DNA from: Pseudogemmobacter bohemicus
GTDB taxonomy: Bacteria > Pseudomonadota > Alphaproteobacteria > Rhodobacterales > Rhodobacteraceae
Length of the DNA: 64,000 nucleotides
Assembly (NCBI RefSeq): GCF_003290025.1
Contig: NZ_QNHG01000001.1
Coordinates: forward strand, 1,314,656 to 1,378,655
Reading direction: 5' to 3'
The translations under genes and the position numbers were made by a program. Below are positions 51,881 through 59,809 of the stretch, piece by piece (within the stretch, counting starts at the first letter, position 1; every line of letters starts with the position of its first letter). The notes beneath the pieces are model-generated. The model was given only the letters and a program-made list of their open reading frames with translations, made no database searches and had not been told where the DNA came from.

Positions 51881-53512
51881 TTACTGCGAAACCATCCGCG
51901 CGACCACCCCTTCGGCACTCAGCGCCGACCAGAGCTTTGCATCGCGCCCGTAAACATCACGCCGGTAGCCCATCACGCCACGCCCCTCAGGATAGGCCGT
52001 GAAATAGACCAGATGGATCGGCACCTGTTTTTCCAGTTTGACCGGCGTTTCCAGCCCACCTTTCATCGTCTTGTTGAACTCGGTCTCGATTTCCGGCGCC
52101 TGGGTGCGGAACAGCGCATGGGCGAAATCAAAGGGATCGGCGAGGCGGATGCAGCCATGGCTATAGGCGCGCTTGTCATGGGCAAAGAGCGATTTCGCAG
52201 GCGTATCATGCAGATAGATATTGTGCTTGTTCGGGAACATGAACTTCACCTTGCCAAGCGCATTGTCGTCGCCCGGCGGCTGGCGCATCCCGAAGGGGAA
52301 GCTGCGCGAGGTGTAGCTTGCGAAATTCACCGATCCACGCGGCACCACGCGGCCATTCCTGTCGATGATCTGCATATAGCTGACCGCATTCGGATTCGAC
52401 CGCAAAAGCGGCAGATATTCCCCCACAATGATCGAGCGCGGCACCCCCCAGGAGGGGTTCACCACCATATGATCCATCCTGTCCGAGAATTCCGGCGTGC
52501 GCCGGTCCATATCCTCGCGCCCGATCACCGAACGGGTACGGAAAGTGACCCGCCCGTCATCGACGATCTCGGTCGAGAAATCCGGCAGGTTCACCCAGAT
52601 CATCCGCCCCGAGCGGTCAATATCCATCCAGCGCTCGCGCTCCATCGCGACGAGTACGGATTTCATCCGCTCTTCCGGCTCCTTGTTGATCTCGGCCAGG
52701 GTATCGCCCCCCGCCACGCCATCAGCCGGCAGACCATGGGCGCGCTGGAAATTCAGCACCGCATTCTGCACCGCGCGGTCATAAACGGCGGTCGGCGTCG
52801 GCGAGAGCCAGCCCATCGCGATCAGCCGGTCGCGCAGAATGACCACCCGCTCGCCGCTCGCGCCGGGCTCCAGTGCGCCACCGGGCACCTGCGGCCCCCA
52901 GCCCCCCGAGGCGATGATATCCTCAAGGTCGAAACGCGTCTTCATAAGCTGCACATAGATATCGGAATCGGGGACGAGCCCCCGCATCGCCGCCGCCGGG
53001 TCCTTGCCGGCAACCGCGCGCAACAGCGCCGCCGGCTCGGGCCGGGTGATTTCGCGCACGATTGTGGAATCGATCTTTGCCGGATCCAGCGCGCCCGAGC
53101 TGATATCCCGCGCCCAGTCGAGCCAGGCGCGCGTCATCTTCACCTCAAGCCGCCCCAGATCGCCCTCGGTCCGGGCCGAGACCAGCGCGCTGCGGATCCC
53201 CGCCAGATCATAGCGCGCAACGGGCAGCCCGTGATCGCCCGCCGTCTCAAGCGCCGCGATCAGCGCCTGGCGGCGGGCGAGGTCATCCGCGCCGGTCCAG
53301 AGCGTATCGAAACCGGTTTCGCGATACCAGGCCGCGATCTCTTCATCGCCCGAGGCCGCCACTGCGAGGGATTGCGAAAATGCCGTGGATTTTGCCGCCG
53401 CAGGCGGTGCCGCCCCCCAAAGCACCGCTGCCAGCGCAAGACCGGAAATGACCGGGGAAAGCAGGCCCCGCATCCGCGCTTTCCGGACAGGATTCGGGAC
53501 GGAATTCGGCAT
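51881..53512 (-). CDS. L,D-transpeptidase (YcbB/LdtD-like)
   Basis: Cross-links peptidoglycan 3-3 in the periplasm. At 543 residues: signal peptide or anchor (GLLSPVISGLALAAVLWGAA), a scaffold domain with EEIAAWYRETGFDTLW, a PG-binding domain (about 220-285, VILRDRLIAMGW, VLNFQRAHGLPADGVAG) and the YkuD catalytic domain ending SHGCIRLADPFDFA with the catalytic cysteine. AGAGG precedes the ATG at 53512 by seven bases. It lies 30 bases upstream of lpxD on the same strand and opposite the DUF882 peptidase. Confidence 0.92.
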   Translation of the reverse strand: MPNSVPNPVRKARMRGLLSPVISGLALAAVLWGAAPPAAAKSTAFSQSLAVAASGDEEIAAWYRETGFDTLWTGADDLARRQALIAALETAGDHGLPVARYDLAGIRSALVSARTEGDLGRLEVKMTRAWLDWARDISSGALDPAKIDSTIVREITRPEPAALLRAVAGKDPAAAMRGLVPDSDIYVQLMKTRFDLEDIIASGGWGPQVPGGALEPGASGERVVILRDRLIAMGWLSPTPTAVYDRAVQNAVLNFQRAHGLPADGVAGGDTLAEINKEPEERMKSVLVAMERERWMDIDRSGRMIWVNLPDFSTEIVDDGRVTFRTRSVIGREDMDRRTPEFSDRMDHMVVNPSWGVPRSIIVGEYLPLLRSNPNAVSYMQIIDRNGRVVPRGSVNFASYTSRSFPFGMRQPPGDDNALGKVKFMFPNKHNIYLHDTPAKSLFAHDKRAYSHGCIRLADPFDFAHALFRTQAPEIETEFNKTMKGGLETPVKLEKQVPIHLVYFTAYPEGRGVMGYRRDVYGRDAKLWSALSAEGVVARMVSQ

Positions 53513-53870
53513 CTTAAACCTCTTAAACGCGCAGAAAGCTTTGGCTTCCGACAGATTCAGCGATTTGGACCCGGTGTCCATTCACATTCCCATCCGGTGG
53601 CCGCCATAATGTGGCCACCATGCCGGCTCGGGGCCGTTTTCCGACCACAGTTGCAGCGATGCAACGCCAGGTTCCGGCCGAATGTTCAGCGATTTTTTGC
53701 TTATTGCCGATTGAATAGGGAACCAGAGGCAATCTTCGCTTGGGCTTCGAATCATGTTATGCCATACAGACGAGGCATCCGGCAGGACGCAAAGTGTTGC
53801 GCCTTTCGGAAATGAACGCGCAGGAGAAGCTGCCGATCAGGCAGTCGACAGACGAAAAACGGGACAGGCT
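53513..53870. other. Divergent promoter region between two cell-wall genes
   Basis: The 358 bases contain GGTGGCC-N10-GGCCACC (53596-53619), a seven-base-arm inverted repeat, and an AT-richer zone near 53690-53720 (TTTTTTGCTTATTGCCGATT) where a promoter for the DUF882 gene is likely. No gene was seen. Confidence 0.45.
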
Positions 53871-54440
53871 ATGACTGAAAACACATCAAACCTTATCTCG
53901 CGTCGCGGGCTGTTGGGCGTGTTCGCGGCAACGGCAATCGTCGCCGCACCGACCTACTCCAATGCTTTCGGTGTGCTGAGGGGTGCAGGCGATATCCGCC
54001 GCATCCGGATGTATTCCGGCCGCACCGGCGAAAGCATCGACACGATCTACTGGATCGAAGGCAAGTACATTCCGGAAGTGATGAAGGAAATCAATCACTT
54101 CATGCGCGACTGGCGCACCGGCGACACCAAGCAGATGGATCCGCGCAATGTGGATATCATGGCGGCTGCGCATCGTCTGATGGATGTCAGCGAATCCTAT
54201 ATGCTCCTCTCCGGGTTCCGCAGCCAAAAGACCAATACAATGCTGCGCTCTAAATCGGGCGGCGTCGCAAAGAACTCCCTGCATATCGTGGGCCAGGCTG
54301 CCGATCTGCGGCTGAAGTCGCGCTCGGTCAACCAGATGGCGCGTGCCGCTGTGGCCTGTGCCGCTGGTGGCGTTGGCCGCTACTCCCGTTCAAACTTTGT
54401 CCATATGGATAGCGGCGCTGTCCGCAGCTGGGGCGCCTGA
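53871..54440 (+). CDS. DUF882 (YcbK-like) murein peptidase, Tat-exported
   Basis: 189 residues with a twin-arginine signal (SRRGLLGVFAATAIVAAP). The M15-related metallopeptidase core has LSGFRSQKTN, SLHIVGQAADL (His and Asp ligands) and NFVHMDSG (His ligand). YcbK-type proteins trim peptidoglycan; in E. coli ycbK lies next to the L,D-transpeptidase ycbB, the same pairing as here though divergent. A terminator follows 56 bases after the stop. Confidence 0.88.
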   Translation: MTENTSNLISRRGLLGVFAATAIVAAPTYSNAFGVLRGAGDIRRIRMYSGRTGESIDTIYWIEGKYIPEVMKEINHFMRDWRTGDTKQMDPRNVDIMAAAHRLMDVSESYMLLSGFRSQKTNTMLRSKSGGVAKNSLHIVGQAADLRLKSRSVNQMARAAVACAAGGVGRYSRSNFVHMDSGAVRSWGA

Positions 54441-54495
54441 GAAAGAGCCTGCAACCGGGCGTCAAGTCCGGTTTCCCGACCAGTCCGGTCGAACA

Positions 54496-54519
54496 GGGCA
54501 CCCGCAAGGGTGCCTTTTT
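54496..54519 (+). terminator. Terminator after the DUF882 gene
   Basis: GGCACCC-GCAA-GGGTGCC followed by TTTTT: a seven-base stem with a GNRA-type tetraloop and clear T run. Confidence 0.92.
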
Positions 54520-54526
54520 GATTCTG

Positions 54527-54594
54527 TCCCGCCGTTCTGGCCCGCCGTTCTGGCCCGCCGTTCAGGTCCACAGTTCTGAACCACAATTCGGGTC
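54527..54594. repeat. 13-bp tandem array, about five units
   Basis: GCCCGCCGTTCTG-like units place GTTC or ATTC at 54534, 54547, 54560, 54573 and 54586, exactly 13 bases apart. The first three are nearly identical; the last two have decayed. It lies in the DUF882-fumC spacer. Confidence 0.85.
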
Positions 54595-54692
54595 CGGATT
54601 TGCGGCAAGCCATCAGCATACAATGGCATACCGATTGATTTCCGTTGCCTTGCTGCGCTACAGCATGGCGCGAGAACTTGCAGGAGGCACGC

Positions 54693-56099
54693 ATGACTGC
54701 GACCCGTAATGAGACCCGTACCGAGACCGACAGCTTTGGCCCGCTGGAAGTCCCCGCCGACAAATACTGGGGTGCGCAGACACAGCGCTCGATCATCAAT
54801 TTCCCGATCGGCTGGGAGCGTCAGCCCGTCCCGATCATCCGCGCGCTTGGCGTGATCAAGAAGGCGGCGGCGACGGTCAACGCGGCCCAGGGCGATCTCT
54901 CCGCCGATCTGGTCGGCGCGATCACCGAGGCCGCGCAGGAAGTGATCGACGGCAGGTTCGACGACAATTTCCCGCTGGTGGTCTGGCAGACCGGGTCTGG
55001 CACCCAGTCGAATATGAACGCGAATGAGGTGATCTCGAATCGCGCCATCGAGATCCTCGGCGGCGCGAAGGGCTCGAAAAAGCCGGTTCACCCCAATGAC
55101 CATGTGAATATGGGGCAGTCGTCGAACGACACGTTCCCGACCGCGATGCATGTCGCCATCGGCATGCATACGCGCGATGTGCTGCTGCCGGGGCTGGAAA
55201 AGCTCGCGAAAGCGCTCTGGGCGAAATCGGCCGAGTTCAGGGATATCATCAAGATCGGTCGCACCCATACCCAGGATGCGACGCCGCTGACCCTGGGCCA
55301 GGAGTTCTCGGGCTATGCGACGCAGGTTGATCGCGGCATCGAGCGGGTGAAGCTTGCGCTGCCGCATATCTATGAACTGGCGCAGGGCGGCACCGCTGTC
55401 GGCACCGGACTGAACACCCGCAAGGGCTATGACGTGGCGGTCGCTGCCGAGATCGCGAAGATCACCGCCCTGCCCTTCGTCACCGCGCCGAACAAGTTCG
55501 AGGCTCTGGCCGCGCATGATGCGATGGTCTTCTTCTCGGGCGCGCTGAAAACGGTGGCGGCGTCCCTTTACAAGATCGCAAGCGACCTGCGACTGCTGGG
55601 GTCCGGCCCGCGTTCGGGTCTCGGAGAGCTGATCCTGCCCGAGAATGAACCGGGATCGTCGATCATGCCGGGCAAGGTCAATCCGACCCAGGCCGAGGCG
55701 CTGACCATGGTTTGCGCCCATGTGATGGGCAATGATGCGGCGGTGACTTTCGCCGGCAGCCAGGGGCATTTCGAGCTCAACGTCTATAATCCGATGATGA
55801 GCTATAATGTGCTGCAATCCATCCAGCTGCTGGGGGATGCGGCATCTTCCTTCACCGATAATATGGTGGTCGGAACCCAGGCCAATACCGCGCGGATCGA
55901 AAAGCTGATGAAGGAATCGCTGATGCTGGTAACGGCGCTGGCGCCGACCATTGGCTATGACAACGCGACCAAAGTGGCCAAGACCGCGCATAAGAACGGC
56001 ACGACGCTGCGTGAAGAGGCGATTGCGCTCGGTTTCGTCGATGGCGAGACCTTCGATCGCATCGTGCGGCCCGAAGACATGATCGGCCCGAAAGGCTGA
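54693..56099 (+). CDS. fumC: Class II fumarate hydratase
   Basis: Interconverts fumarate and malate in the citric acid cycle; oxygen-stable and iron-free. 468 residues with [51 protein letters not shown] and the catalytic loop [22 protein letters not shown] lies seven bases upstream of the ATG at 54693. The stop overlaps the start of the DUF4169 gene by one base (TGATG). Confidence 0.97.
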   Translation: MTATRNETRTETDSFGPLEVPADKYWGAQTQRSIINFPIGWERQPVPIIRALGVIKKAAATVNAAQGDLSADLVGAITEAAQEVIDGRFDDNFPLVVWQTGSGTQSNMNANEVISNRAIEILGGAKGSKKPVHPNDHVNMGQSSNDTFPTAMHVAIGMHTRDVLLPGLEKLAKALWAKSAEFRDIIKIGRTHTQDATPLTLGQEFSGYATQVDRGIERVKLALPHIYELAQGGTAVGTGLNTRKGYDVAVAAEIAKITALPFVTAPNKFEALAAHDAMVFFSGALKTVAASLYKIASDLRLLGSGPRSGLGELILPENEPGSSIMPGKVNPTQAEALTMVCAHVMGNDAAVTFAGSQGHFELNVYNPMMSYNVLQSIQLLGDAASSFTDNMVVGTQANTARIEKLMKESLMLVTALAPTIGYDNATKVAKTAHKNGTTLREEAIALGFVDGETFDRIVRPEDMIGPKG

Positions 56100-56302
56100 T
56101 GGCGGATCCCGTCAACCTGAACCGGTTCCGCAAGGACCGGGCCCGCGCAGAAAAGCGGGCCCAGGCTGACGCCAATGCCGTGAAATTCGGCCGCAGCAAG
56201 GCCGGGCGCGATTCTGACAAGGCACGGACGGAGAAATCCGCCCGTGCCCTCGAGCAGCACAGGCGGGAGGATAGCCCTTCCGGTGCAAAGGATCCTGATT
56301 AA
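56099..56302 (+). CDS. DUF4169 family small basic protein
   Basis: 67 residues, [20 protein letters not shown] at the start, almost entirely Arg/Lys/Asp/Ala and helical, with KFGRSKAGR in the middle. This is the DUF4169 pattern; the family is typically next to fumC in Rhodobacteraceae. Function unknown; the composition suggests nucleic-acid or ribosome association. It is coupled to fumC by a one-base overlap. Confidence 0.85.
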   Translation: MADPVNLNRFRKDRARAEKRAQADANAVKFGRSKAGRDSDKARTEKSARALEQHRREDSPSGAKDPD

Positions 56303-56348
56303 CCACAGCTTAACCCTGATCTGCGCAGCCTCGGTCAGGAGGCTCGCC

Positions 56349-56579
56349 ATGTCGGACATTCAGGACCATTTCAGCCGCGAGAGCTGGATGCTGCACCTCT
56401 TTTCCTCACAGTCCGCACGCAGCGGCAGCGTCATCCGCCGCAAGATCCGCGACATAGACCGCTTTGCCGGTCGCGCCTGGTTTCTCGCCGAAATGCGCCG
56501 GCGCGGCTTTCCGGTGGTCGAGAATGCCGGCCAGTTCGTGATCTTTTGCAACCGCGAACCGATCCGCCGCATCGCCTGA
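56349..56579 (+). CDS. Small hypothetical protein (76 aa)
   Basis: MSDIQDHFSRESWMLHLFSS starts the frame; the middle is basic (SVIRRKIRDIDRFAGR) and the end is RAWFLAEMRRRGFPVVENA, then FVIFCNREPIRRIA. CAGGAGGCTC directly precedes the ATG, a strong ribosome site. The protein lies 46 bases after DUF4169 and is likely in the same transcript. I do not recognise the family. Confidence 0.7.
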   Translation: MSDIQDHFSRESWMLHLFSSQSARSGSVIRRKIRDIDRFAGRAWFLAEMRRRGFPVVENAGQFVIFCNREPIRRIA

Positions 56580-56580
56580 A

Positions 56581-56625
56581 ACGATTTCTTGCAAGAAATC
56601 GTGCCGGAGTTTTCAAAACTCCGGC
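56581..56625. repeat. Double-palindrome element, copy 1
   Basis: A 22-base perfect palindrome with core ATTTCTTGCAAGAAAT and outer ACG/CGT is followed after one base by a 21-base palindrome, CCGGAGTTTT-C-AAAACTCCGG. It begins directly after the stop of the 76-aa gene. A second copy with different arms but intact pairing is at 60974-61017 in the opposite order. Confidence 0.9.
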
Positions 56626-56663
56626 TGGTGCCCCTGCCTTGGCCTTGCTAGCCTGGGCAGGCA

Positions 56664-56885
56664 ATGCCAGGTCCGGAAAAACACTCTCTCACTTTACGCG
56701 GCCACCGCACCAGCGTGACGCTGGAGCCGGAATTCTGGCAGGCTTTCGCAGAAATCGCCCGCGCGAAACAACGCCCGGTCAATGCTCTGGCATCCGAAAT
56801 CGACGCAATACGTCGACCCGGCGAGGGCCTTGCTTCGGCGATCCGCGTCTATTGTCTGAACCACTTCCGCAACACCGGGGCCTGA
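56664..56885 (+). CDS. Ribbon-helix-helix domain protein
   Basis: 73 residues. The RHH motif (SVTLEPEFWQAFAEIARAKQ and VNALASEIDAIR) is that of the alphaproteobacterial DUF4160-like/RHH_4 small DNA-binding proteins. HSLTLRGHRT is the strand region. It starts MPGPEKHS shortly after the double palindrome and stops two bases before the alcohol dehydrogenase. It is probably a transcription factor or antitoxin-like protein; no toxin gene is near. Confidence 0.82.
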   Translation: MPGPEKHSLTLRGHRTSVTLEPEFWQAFAEIARAKQRPVNALASEIDAIRRPGEGLASAIRVYCLNHFRNTGA

Positions 56886-56887
56886 CC

Positions 56888-57925
56888 ATGCGCGCCGCGC
56901 TCATCCGCCAGTATCGCAGCCCGCTTGCCATAGAAACCGTGCCGGACCCGGTCTGCGCCCCGGACGGGGTTGTGCTGCGTCTCCTCGCCTGCGGCATCTG
57001 CCGCTCGGACTGGCATGGCTGGGTGGGAGAGCACCCAAAGGTGAAGCCGGGCGATATTCCAGGCCATGAATATTGCGGCGAAGTGGTCGAAGCCGGACCG
57101 CAGGCGCAGTGGAAACCGGGTGACCGGCTGATCGCTCCCTTCATCCTCTCTTGCGGCAGTTGCCCGGAATGCCGCTCCGGACAATCCACCACCTGCCAGA
57201 GCCAATATGTCCCGGGTTTCGGCAGTCCCGGCGCCTATGCCGAATATGTCTCGGCCCCGCATGCCCATAATCTCACCCGGCTGCCAGACAGCCTGTCGCC
57301 CCATCTCGCGGCCGGGCTTGGCTGCCGCGTCACCACCGCCTTCCACGCCCTGACCGGTCGCGCGGGCCTCCAGGCCGGAGAGTGGCTGGCCATTCATGGC
57401 ACCGGCGGCATCGGCCTTTCCTGCCTGCTGATCGGTCTCGCCCTTGGTGCGCGTGTCATCGTCACCGATATCGTGCCGGAAAAGCTCGATCATGCCCGCG
57501 CGCTCGGCGCCGAGGCCGCCTTCGATGCCAGCCAGGCCGATGTCGCGGAAGAGATCCGCGCGCTCACCAGCGGCGGCGCCCATGTCAGCGTCGAGGCGCT
57601 CGGGATCGAGGCCACCACCAATGCCTCGCTTCGCTCGCTGCGCCCGCTGGGCCGCCATGTGCAGATCGGCCTGCCCACCGGGCGCCATGCGCAGATGCAG
57701 CTTGACGTCAACACGATCTATATGCGCCAGCTCGCGGTCTATGGCTCGCGCGGGATGCCATCCTGGCGCTATCCGTCGCTGCTTTCGCTGATCGGGACCG
57801 GGCGCCTCGATGTCACTCCCATCGTCGCCCGCCAGGTTGCGCTCAGTGACGCCTCGGCTGAACTCGCCGCCTTCGACGGCCCCACCGCGCCCGGCGTCGC
57901 CGTCATTACCGATTTCGCGCAGTGA
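56888..57925 (+). CDS. Zinc-dependent alcohol dehydrogenase (MDR family)
   Basis: 345 residues. Catalytic zinc motif CGICRSDWHG and GHEYCGEVVEAG; structural zinc cysteines CGSCPECRSGQSTTC; NAD-binding GTGGIGLSCLLIGLALGA. It oxidises an alcohol or aldehyde with NAD(P); the substrate is not clear. ATG at 56888 lies two bases after the RHH gene stop. Expression coupled to the RHH gene is likely. Confidence 0.9.
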   Translation: MRAALIRQYRSPLAIETVPDPVCAPDGVVLRLLACGICRSDWHGWVGEHPKVKPGDIPGHEYCGEVVEAGPQAQWKPGDRLIAPFILSCGSCPECRSGQSTTCQSQYVPGFGSPGAYAEYVSAPHAHNLTRLPDSLSPHLAAGLGCRVTTAFHALTGRAGLQAGEWLAIHGTGGIGLSCLLIGLALGARVIVTDIVPEKLDHARALGAEAAFDASQADVAEEIRALTSGGAHVSVEALGIEATTNASLRSLRPLGRHVQIGLPTGRHAQMQLDVNTIYMRQLAVYGSRGMPSWRYPSLLSLIGTGRLDVTPIVARQVALSDASAELAAFDGPTAPGVAVITDFAQ

Positions 57926-57962
57926 TTTCCTCTTGATGGAAATACTCCCGCCGGAGGCATCC
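57924..57962 (-). repeat. TATTT/GATGAAA-type intergenic element, reverse orientation
   Basis: Read on the minus strand: GGATGCCTCCGGCGGGAGTA, then TTTCCATCAAGAGGAAA. It shares the GGGnTATTT and GAxGAAA parts with the element at 37657-37708 and fills the end of the space between the convergent alcohol dehydrogenase and DUF1638 genes, where a terminator is expected. Confidence 0.55.
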
Positions 57963-57976
57963 GAAACCACCGCCCC

Positions 57977-58663
57977 TCACCCCAGTCGGGCAAGTGCACC
58001 GGCCAGATCGCCATAACCGGTAAAGCGGCGCTCATACGCCAGCCCCAGCCGCGCCGCGCAATCCTGCGCCTTCGCATCCAGCGCCGGGTCATCGGTCTGC
58101 GCCTGATAGACCAGTTTCTCATAATTGCCGAAGATCATGTCGCGCAGCTCCGGATGCCGGTCGAGGCCCATCGGCTTCCACACAAAGGCATCGAATTGCC
58201 GCACCAGGAAATCGGTCAGGTAAAAAGCAGTGAATTCCTCTTCGGACCGCGCCGCAAAAGCCTCATTGCCTTCGAAAAACGAATAGCAATGCGGGCCGGC
58301 CACCATCTCGACACCCAGCTCGGCGCAGCGCGCAGCCAACAACCCGCCTGTGCCGCAATCGGCATAAACCACGAAGATCTGGCTATACTCCTCGCGATGC
58401 GCCTTCACAGCCACCTCGACCGCCTCGGTAATCCGGTCGGGCCAGAGATGCAGATTCGCCGGCAGACATTGCAGGTCGAGATGATCCCAGCCATTCGCGC
58501 GTTTCAGATCAAGGATCTCGCGCGCAAGCGCCCCGCAGGCGATCAGCAGGATCCGTCCGGTGCCAGAGCCTGCCACGCCGCTGCCCATGCCTCGACTGGT
58601 CAGGACATCATCGTCCGGAACCGCCGGGGGCATTGCCGGCACTGATATCGCCGGGCCCGTCAT
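57977..58663 (-). CDS. DUF1638 domain protein
   Basis: 228 residues; the DUF1638 core starts at about residue 37 (ILLIACGALAREI) and includes LPANLHLWPDRI, VVYADCGTGGLL and GPHCYSFFEG. The conserved cysteines and histidine suggest metal or corrinoid handling. DUF1638 genes commonly lie with corrinoid-dependent methylamine or betaine methyltransferase genes, as here with the corrinoid protein upstream. The first 35 residues are low-complexity, so a later start is possible. Confidence 0.82.
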   Translation of the reverse strand: MTGPAISVPAMPPAVPDDDVLTSRGMGSGVAGSGTGRILLIACGALAREILDLKRANGWDHLDLQCLPANLHLWPDRITEAVEVAVKAHREEYSQIFVVYADCGTGGLLAARCAELGVEMVAGPHCYSFFEGNEAFAARSEEEFTAFYLTDFLVRQFDAFVWKPMGLDRHPELRDMIFGNYEKLVYQAQTDDPALDAKAQDCAARLGLAYERRFTGYGDLAGALARLG

Positions 58664-58676
58664 CGTCAGGCCCGGT

Positions 58677-58832
58677 TCAGCGCCACTGCTTCATGCCGAG
58701 CGCAAGGCTGCCCAGCATGGCGAGAATCGCAATCACCGAAACCGGCACACCGAGGTTCAGCGCAACAAGCAGGGTCAGACCGGCGGCAAGGATCACCAGG
58801 GCAATCAGCCCGAGAAAGGACGTCAAAGGCAT
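58677..58832 (-). CDS. Small membrane peptide (51 aa)
   Basis: MPLTSFLGLIALVILAAGLT opens a 51-residue peptide with two hydrophobic segments (the second SVIAILAMLGSLALGM) and ends KQWR. Upstream CGTCCTTT on the plus strand gives AAAGGACG on the minus strand, a good ribosome site. It lies between the corrinoid protein and DUF1638. No family is recognised. Confidence 0.6.
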   Translation of the reverse strand: MPLTSFLGLIALVILAAGLTLLVALNLGVPVSVIAILAMLGSLALGMKQWR

Positions 58833-58941
58833 ATCCACAACCCTCCACCCTTTAAACTTGGGGCCGCAGCGCCCCCCATGCAAGCCCGAAAGAAAAACAG
58901 GCCCCGGAACCCGCCGGGGCCTGCCTGAATATTATGAGAAA

Positions 58942-59640
58942 TCAGGCATTCAGCTGGTTGTGGCGACGCGCGACCAGCTGTTTCGCGGTCTCGACCGCCA
59001 CCGCCGCATCGCGGCAATAGGCGTCGGCCCCGATCGCCTTGCCGAATTCCTCATTCAGCGGCGCACCACCTACGAGGACGATATAATCCTCGCGCATGCC
59101 TTTTTCCTTCAGCGTGTCGATCACCACTTTCATATAGGGCATGGTGGTGGTCAGCAGCGCCGACATGCCAAGGATATCAGGTTGCTCGGCCGCCAGCGCG
59201 TCGAGATATTTCTCGACCGAATTGTTGATCCCCAGATCCAGAACCTCGAACCCGGCGCCTTCCATCATCATCGCGACAAGGTTCTTGCCGATATCGTGGA
59301 TGTCGCCCTTGACCGTGCCGATAACCATCTTGCCCATGCGCGGCGCGCCGGTTTCCGCCAGCAACGGCTTGAGAATGGTCATCCCCGTTTTCATCGCATT
59401 GGCCGACAAGAGCACTTCCGGAACGAACAGGATCCCGTCGCGGAAATCGTCGCCGACGATCTTCATGCCGGCAACCAGCGCCTGGGTCAGCACATCATAG
59501 GGCGTCCAGCCGCGATCCAGCAGGATGCGCGTCCCCTCTTCGATCTCGTCCTTCAGACCGTCATAGAGGTCGTCATGCATTTGCAGGACCAGCTCGTCAT
59601 CGGGAAGTTCCGAGAGGATGATTTCGTCGTCATCGGCCAT
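58942..59640 (-). CDS. B12-binding corrinoid protein (MtbC/MtgC type)
   Basis: 232 residues: a helical cap domain (about 10-95) and a cobalamin-binding Rossmann domain. The signature DxHxxG is GDIHDIGKN (Asp113, His115, Gly118), followed by LGMSALLTTTMP and VLVGGAPL. The histidine provides the lower axial ligand to cobalt. Such proteins carry methyl groups between a substrate methyltransferase (MttB/MtgB family) and a folate or CoM acceptor. No methyltransferase gene is in the window. CTCTCTCCGCTGGAGC upstream on the plus strand gives a GGAG ribosome site for the ATG at 59640. Confidence 0.92.
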   Translation of the reverse strand: MADDDEIILSELPDDELVLQMHDDLYDGLKDEIEEGTRILLDRGWTPYDVLTQALVAGMKIVGDDFRDGILFVPEVLLSANAMKTGMTILKPLLAETGAPRMGKMVIGTVKGDIHDIGKNLVAMMMEGAGFEVLDLGINNSVEKYLDALAAEQPDILGMSALLTTTMPYMKVVIDTLKEKGMREDYIVLVGGAPLNEEFGKAIGADAYCRDAAVAVETAKQLVARRHNQLNA

Positions 59641-59770
59641 GGGGCGCTCCAGCGGAGAGAGTTCTTTCTCCCTCAATGGGCCGAAAGCGACACCGCCACT
59701 CAGATGTTTGCGACATGCGCGAAGAGAAAGCCGACTTCGGTGCGAATCCCCCTTTCCTTCGCCGGTATTT

Positions 59771-59785
59771 GTTCTATTTTTGTTC
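59771..59785. promoter_or_regulatory. LexA (SOS) box, alphaproteobacterial type
   Basis: GTTCTATTTTTGTTC is an exact GTTC-N7-GTTC site, 25 bases upstream of the GTG start of the radical SAM gene and 130 bases from the divergent corrinoid gene. Confidence 0.88.
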
Positions 59786-59809
59786 TCATTACTTCCGAGG
59801 GATCCCACC

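Noticed and set aside
50558-53815. A frame of over 1000 codons on the plus strand opposite lpxD and the L,D-transpeptidase
   Set aside because: Antisense to two genes with clear catalytic motifs; translation is Arg/His/Pro-rich and lacks domains.
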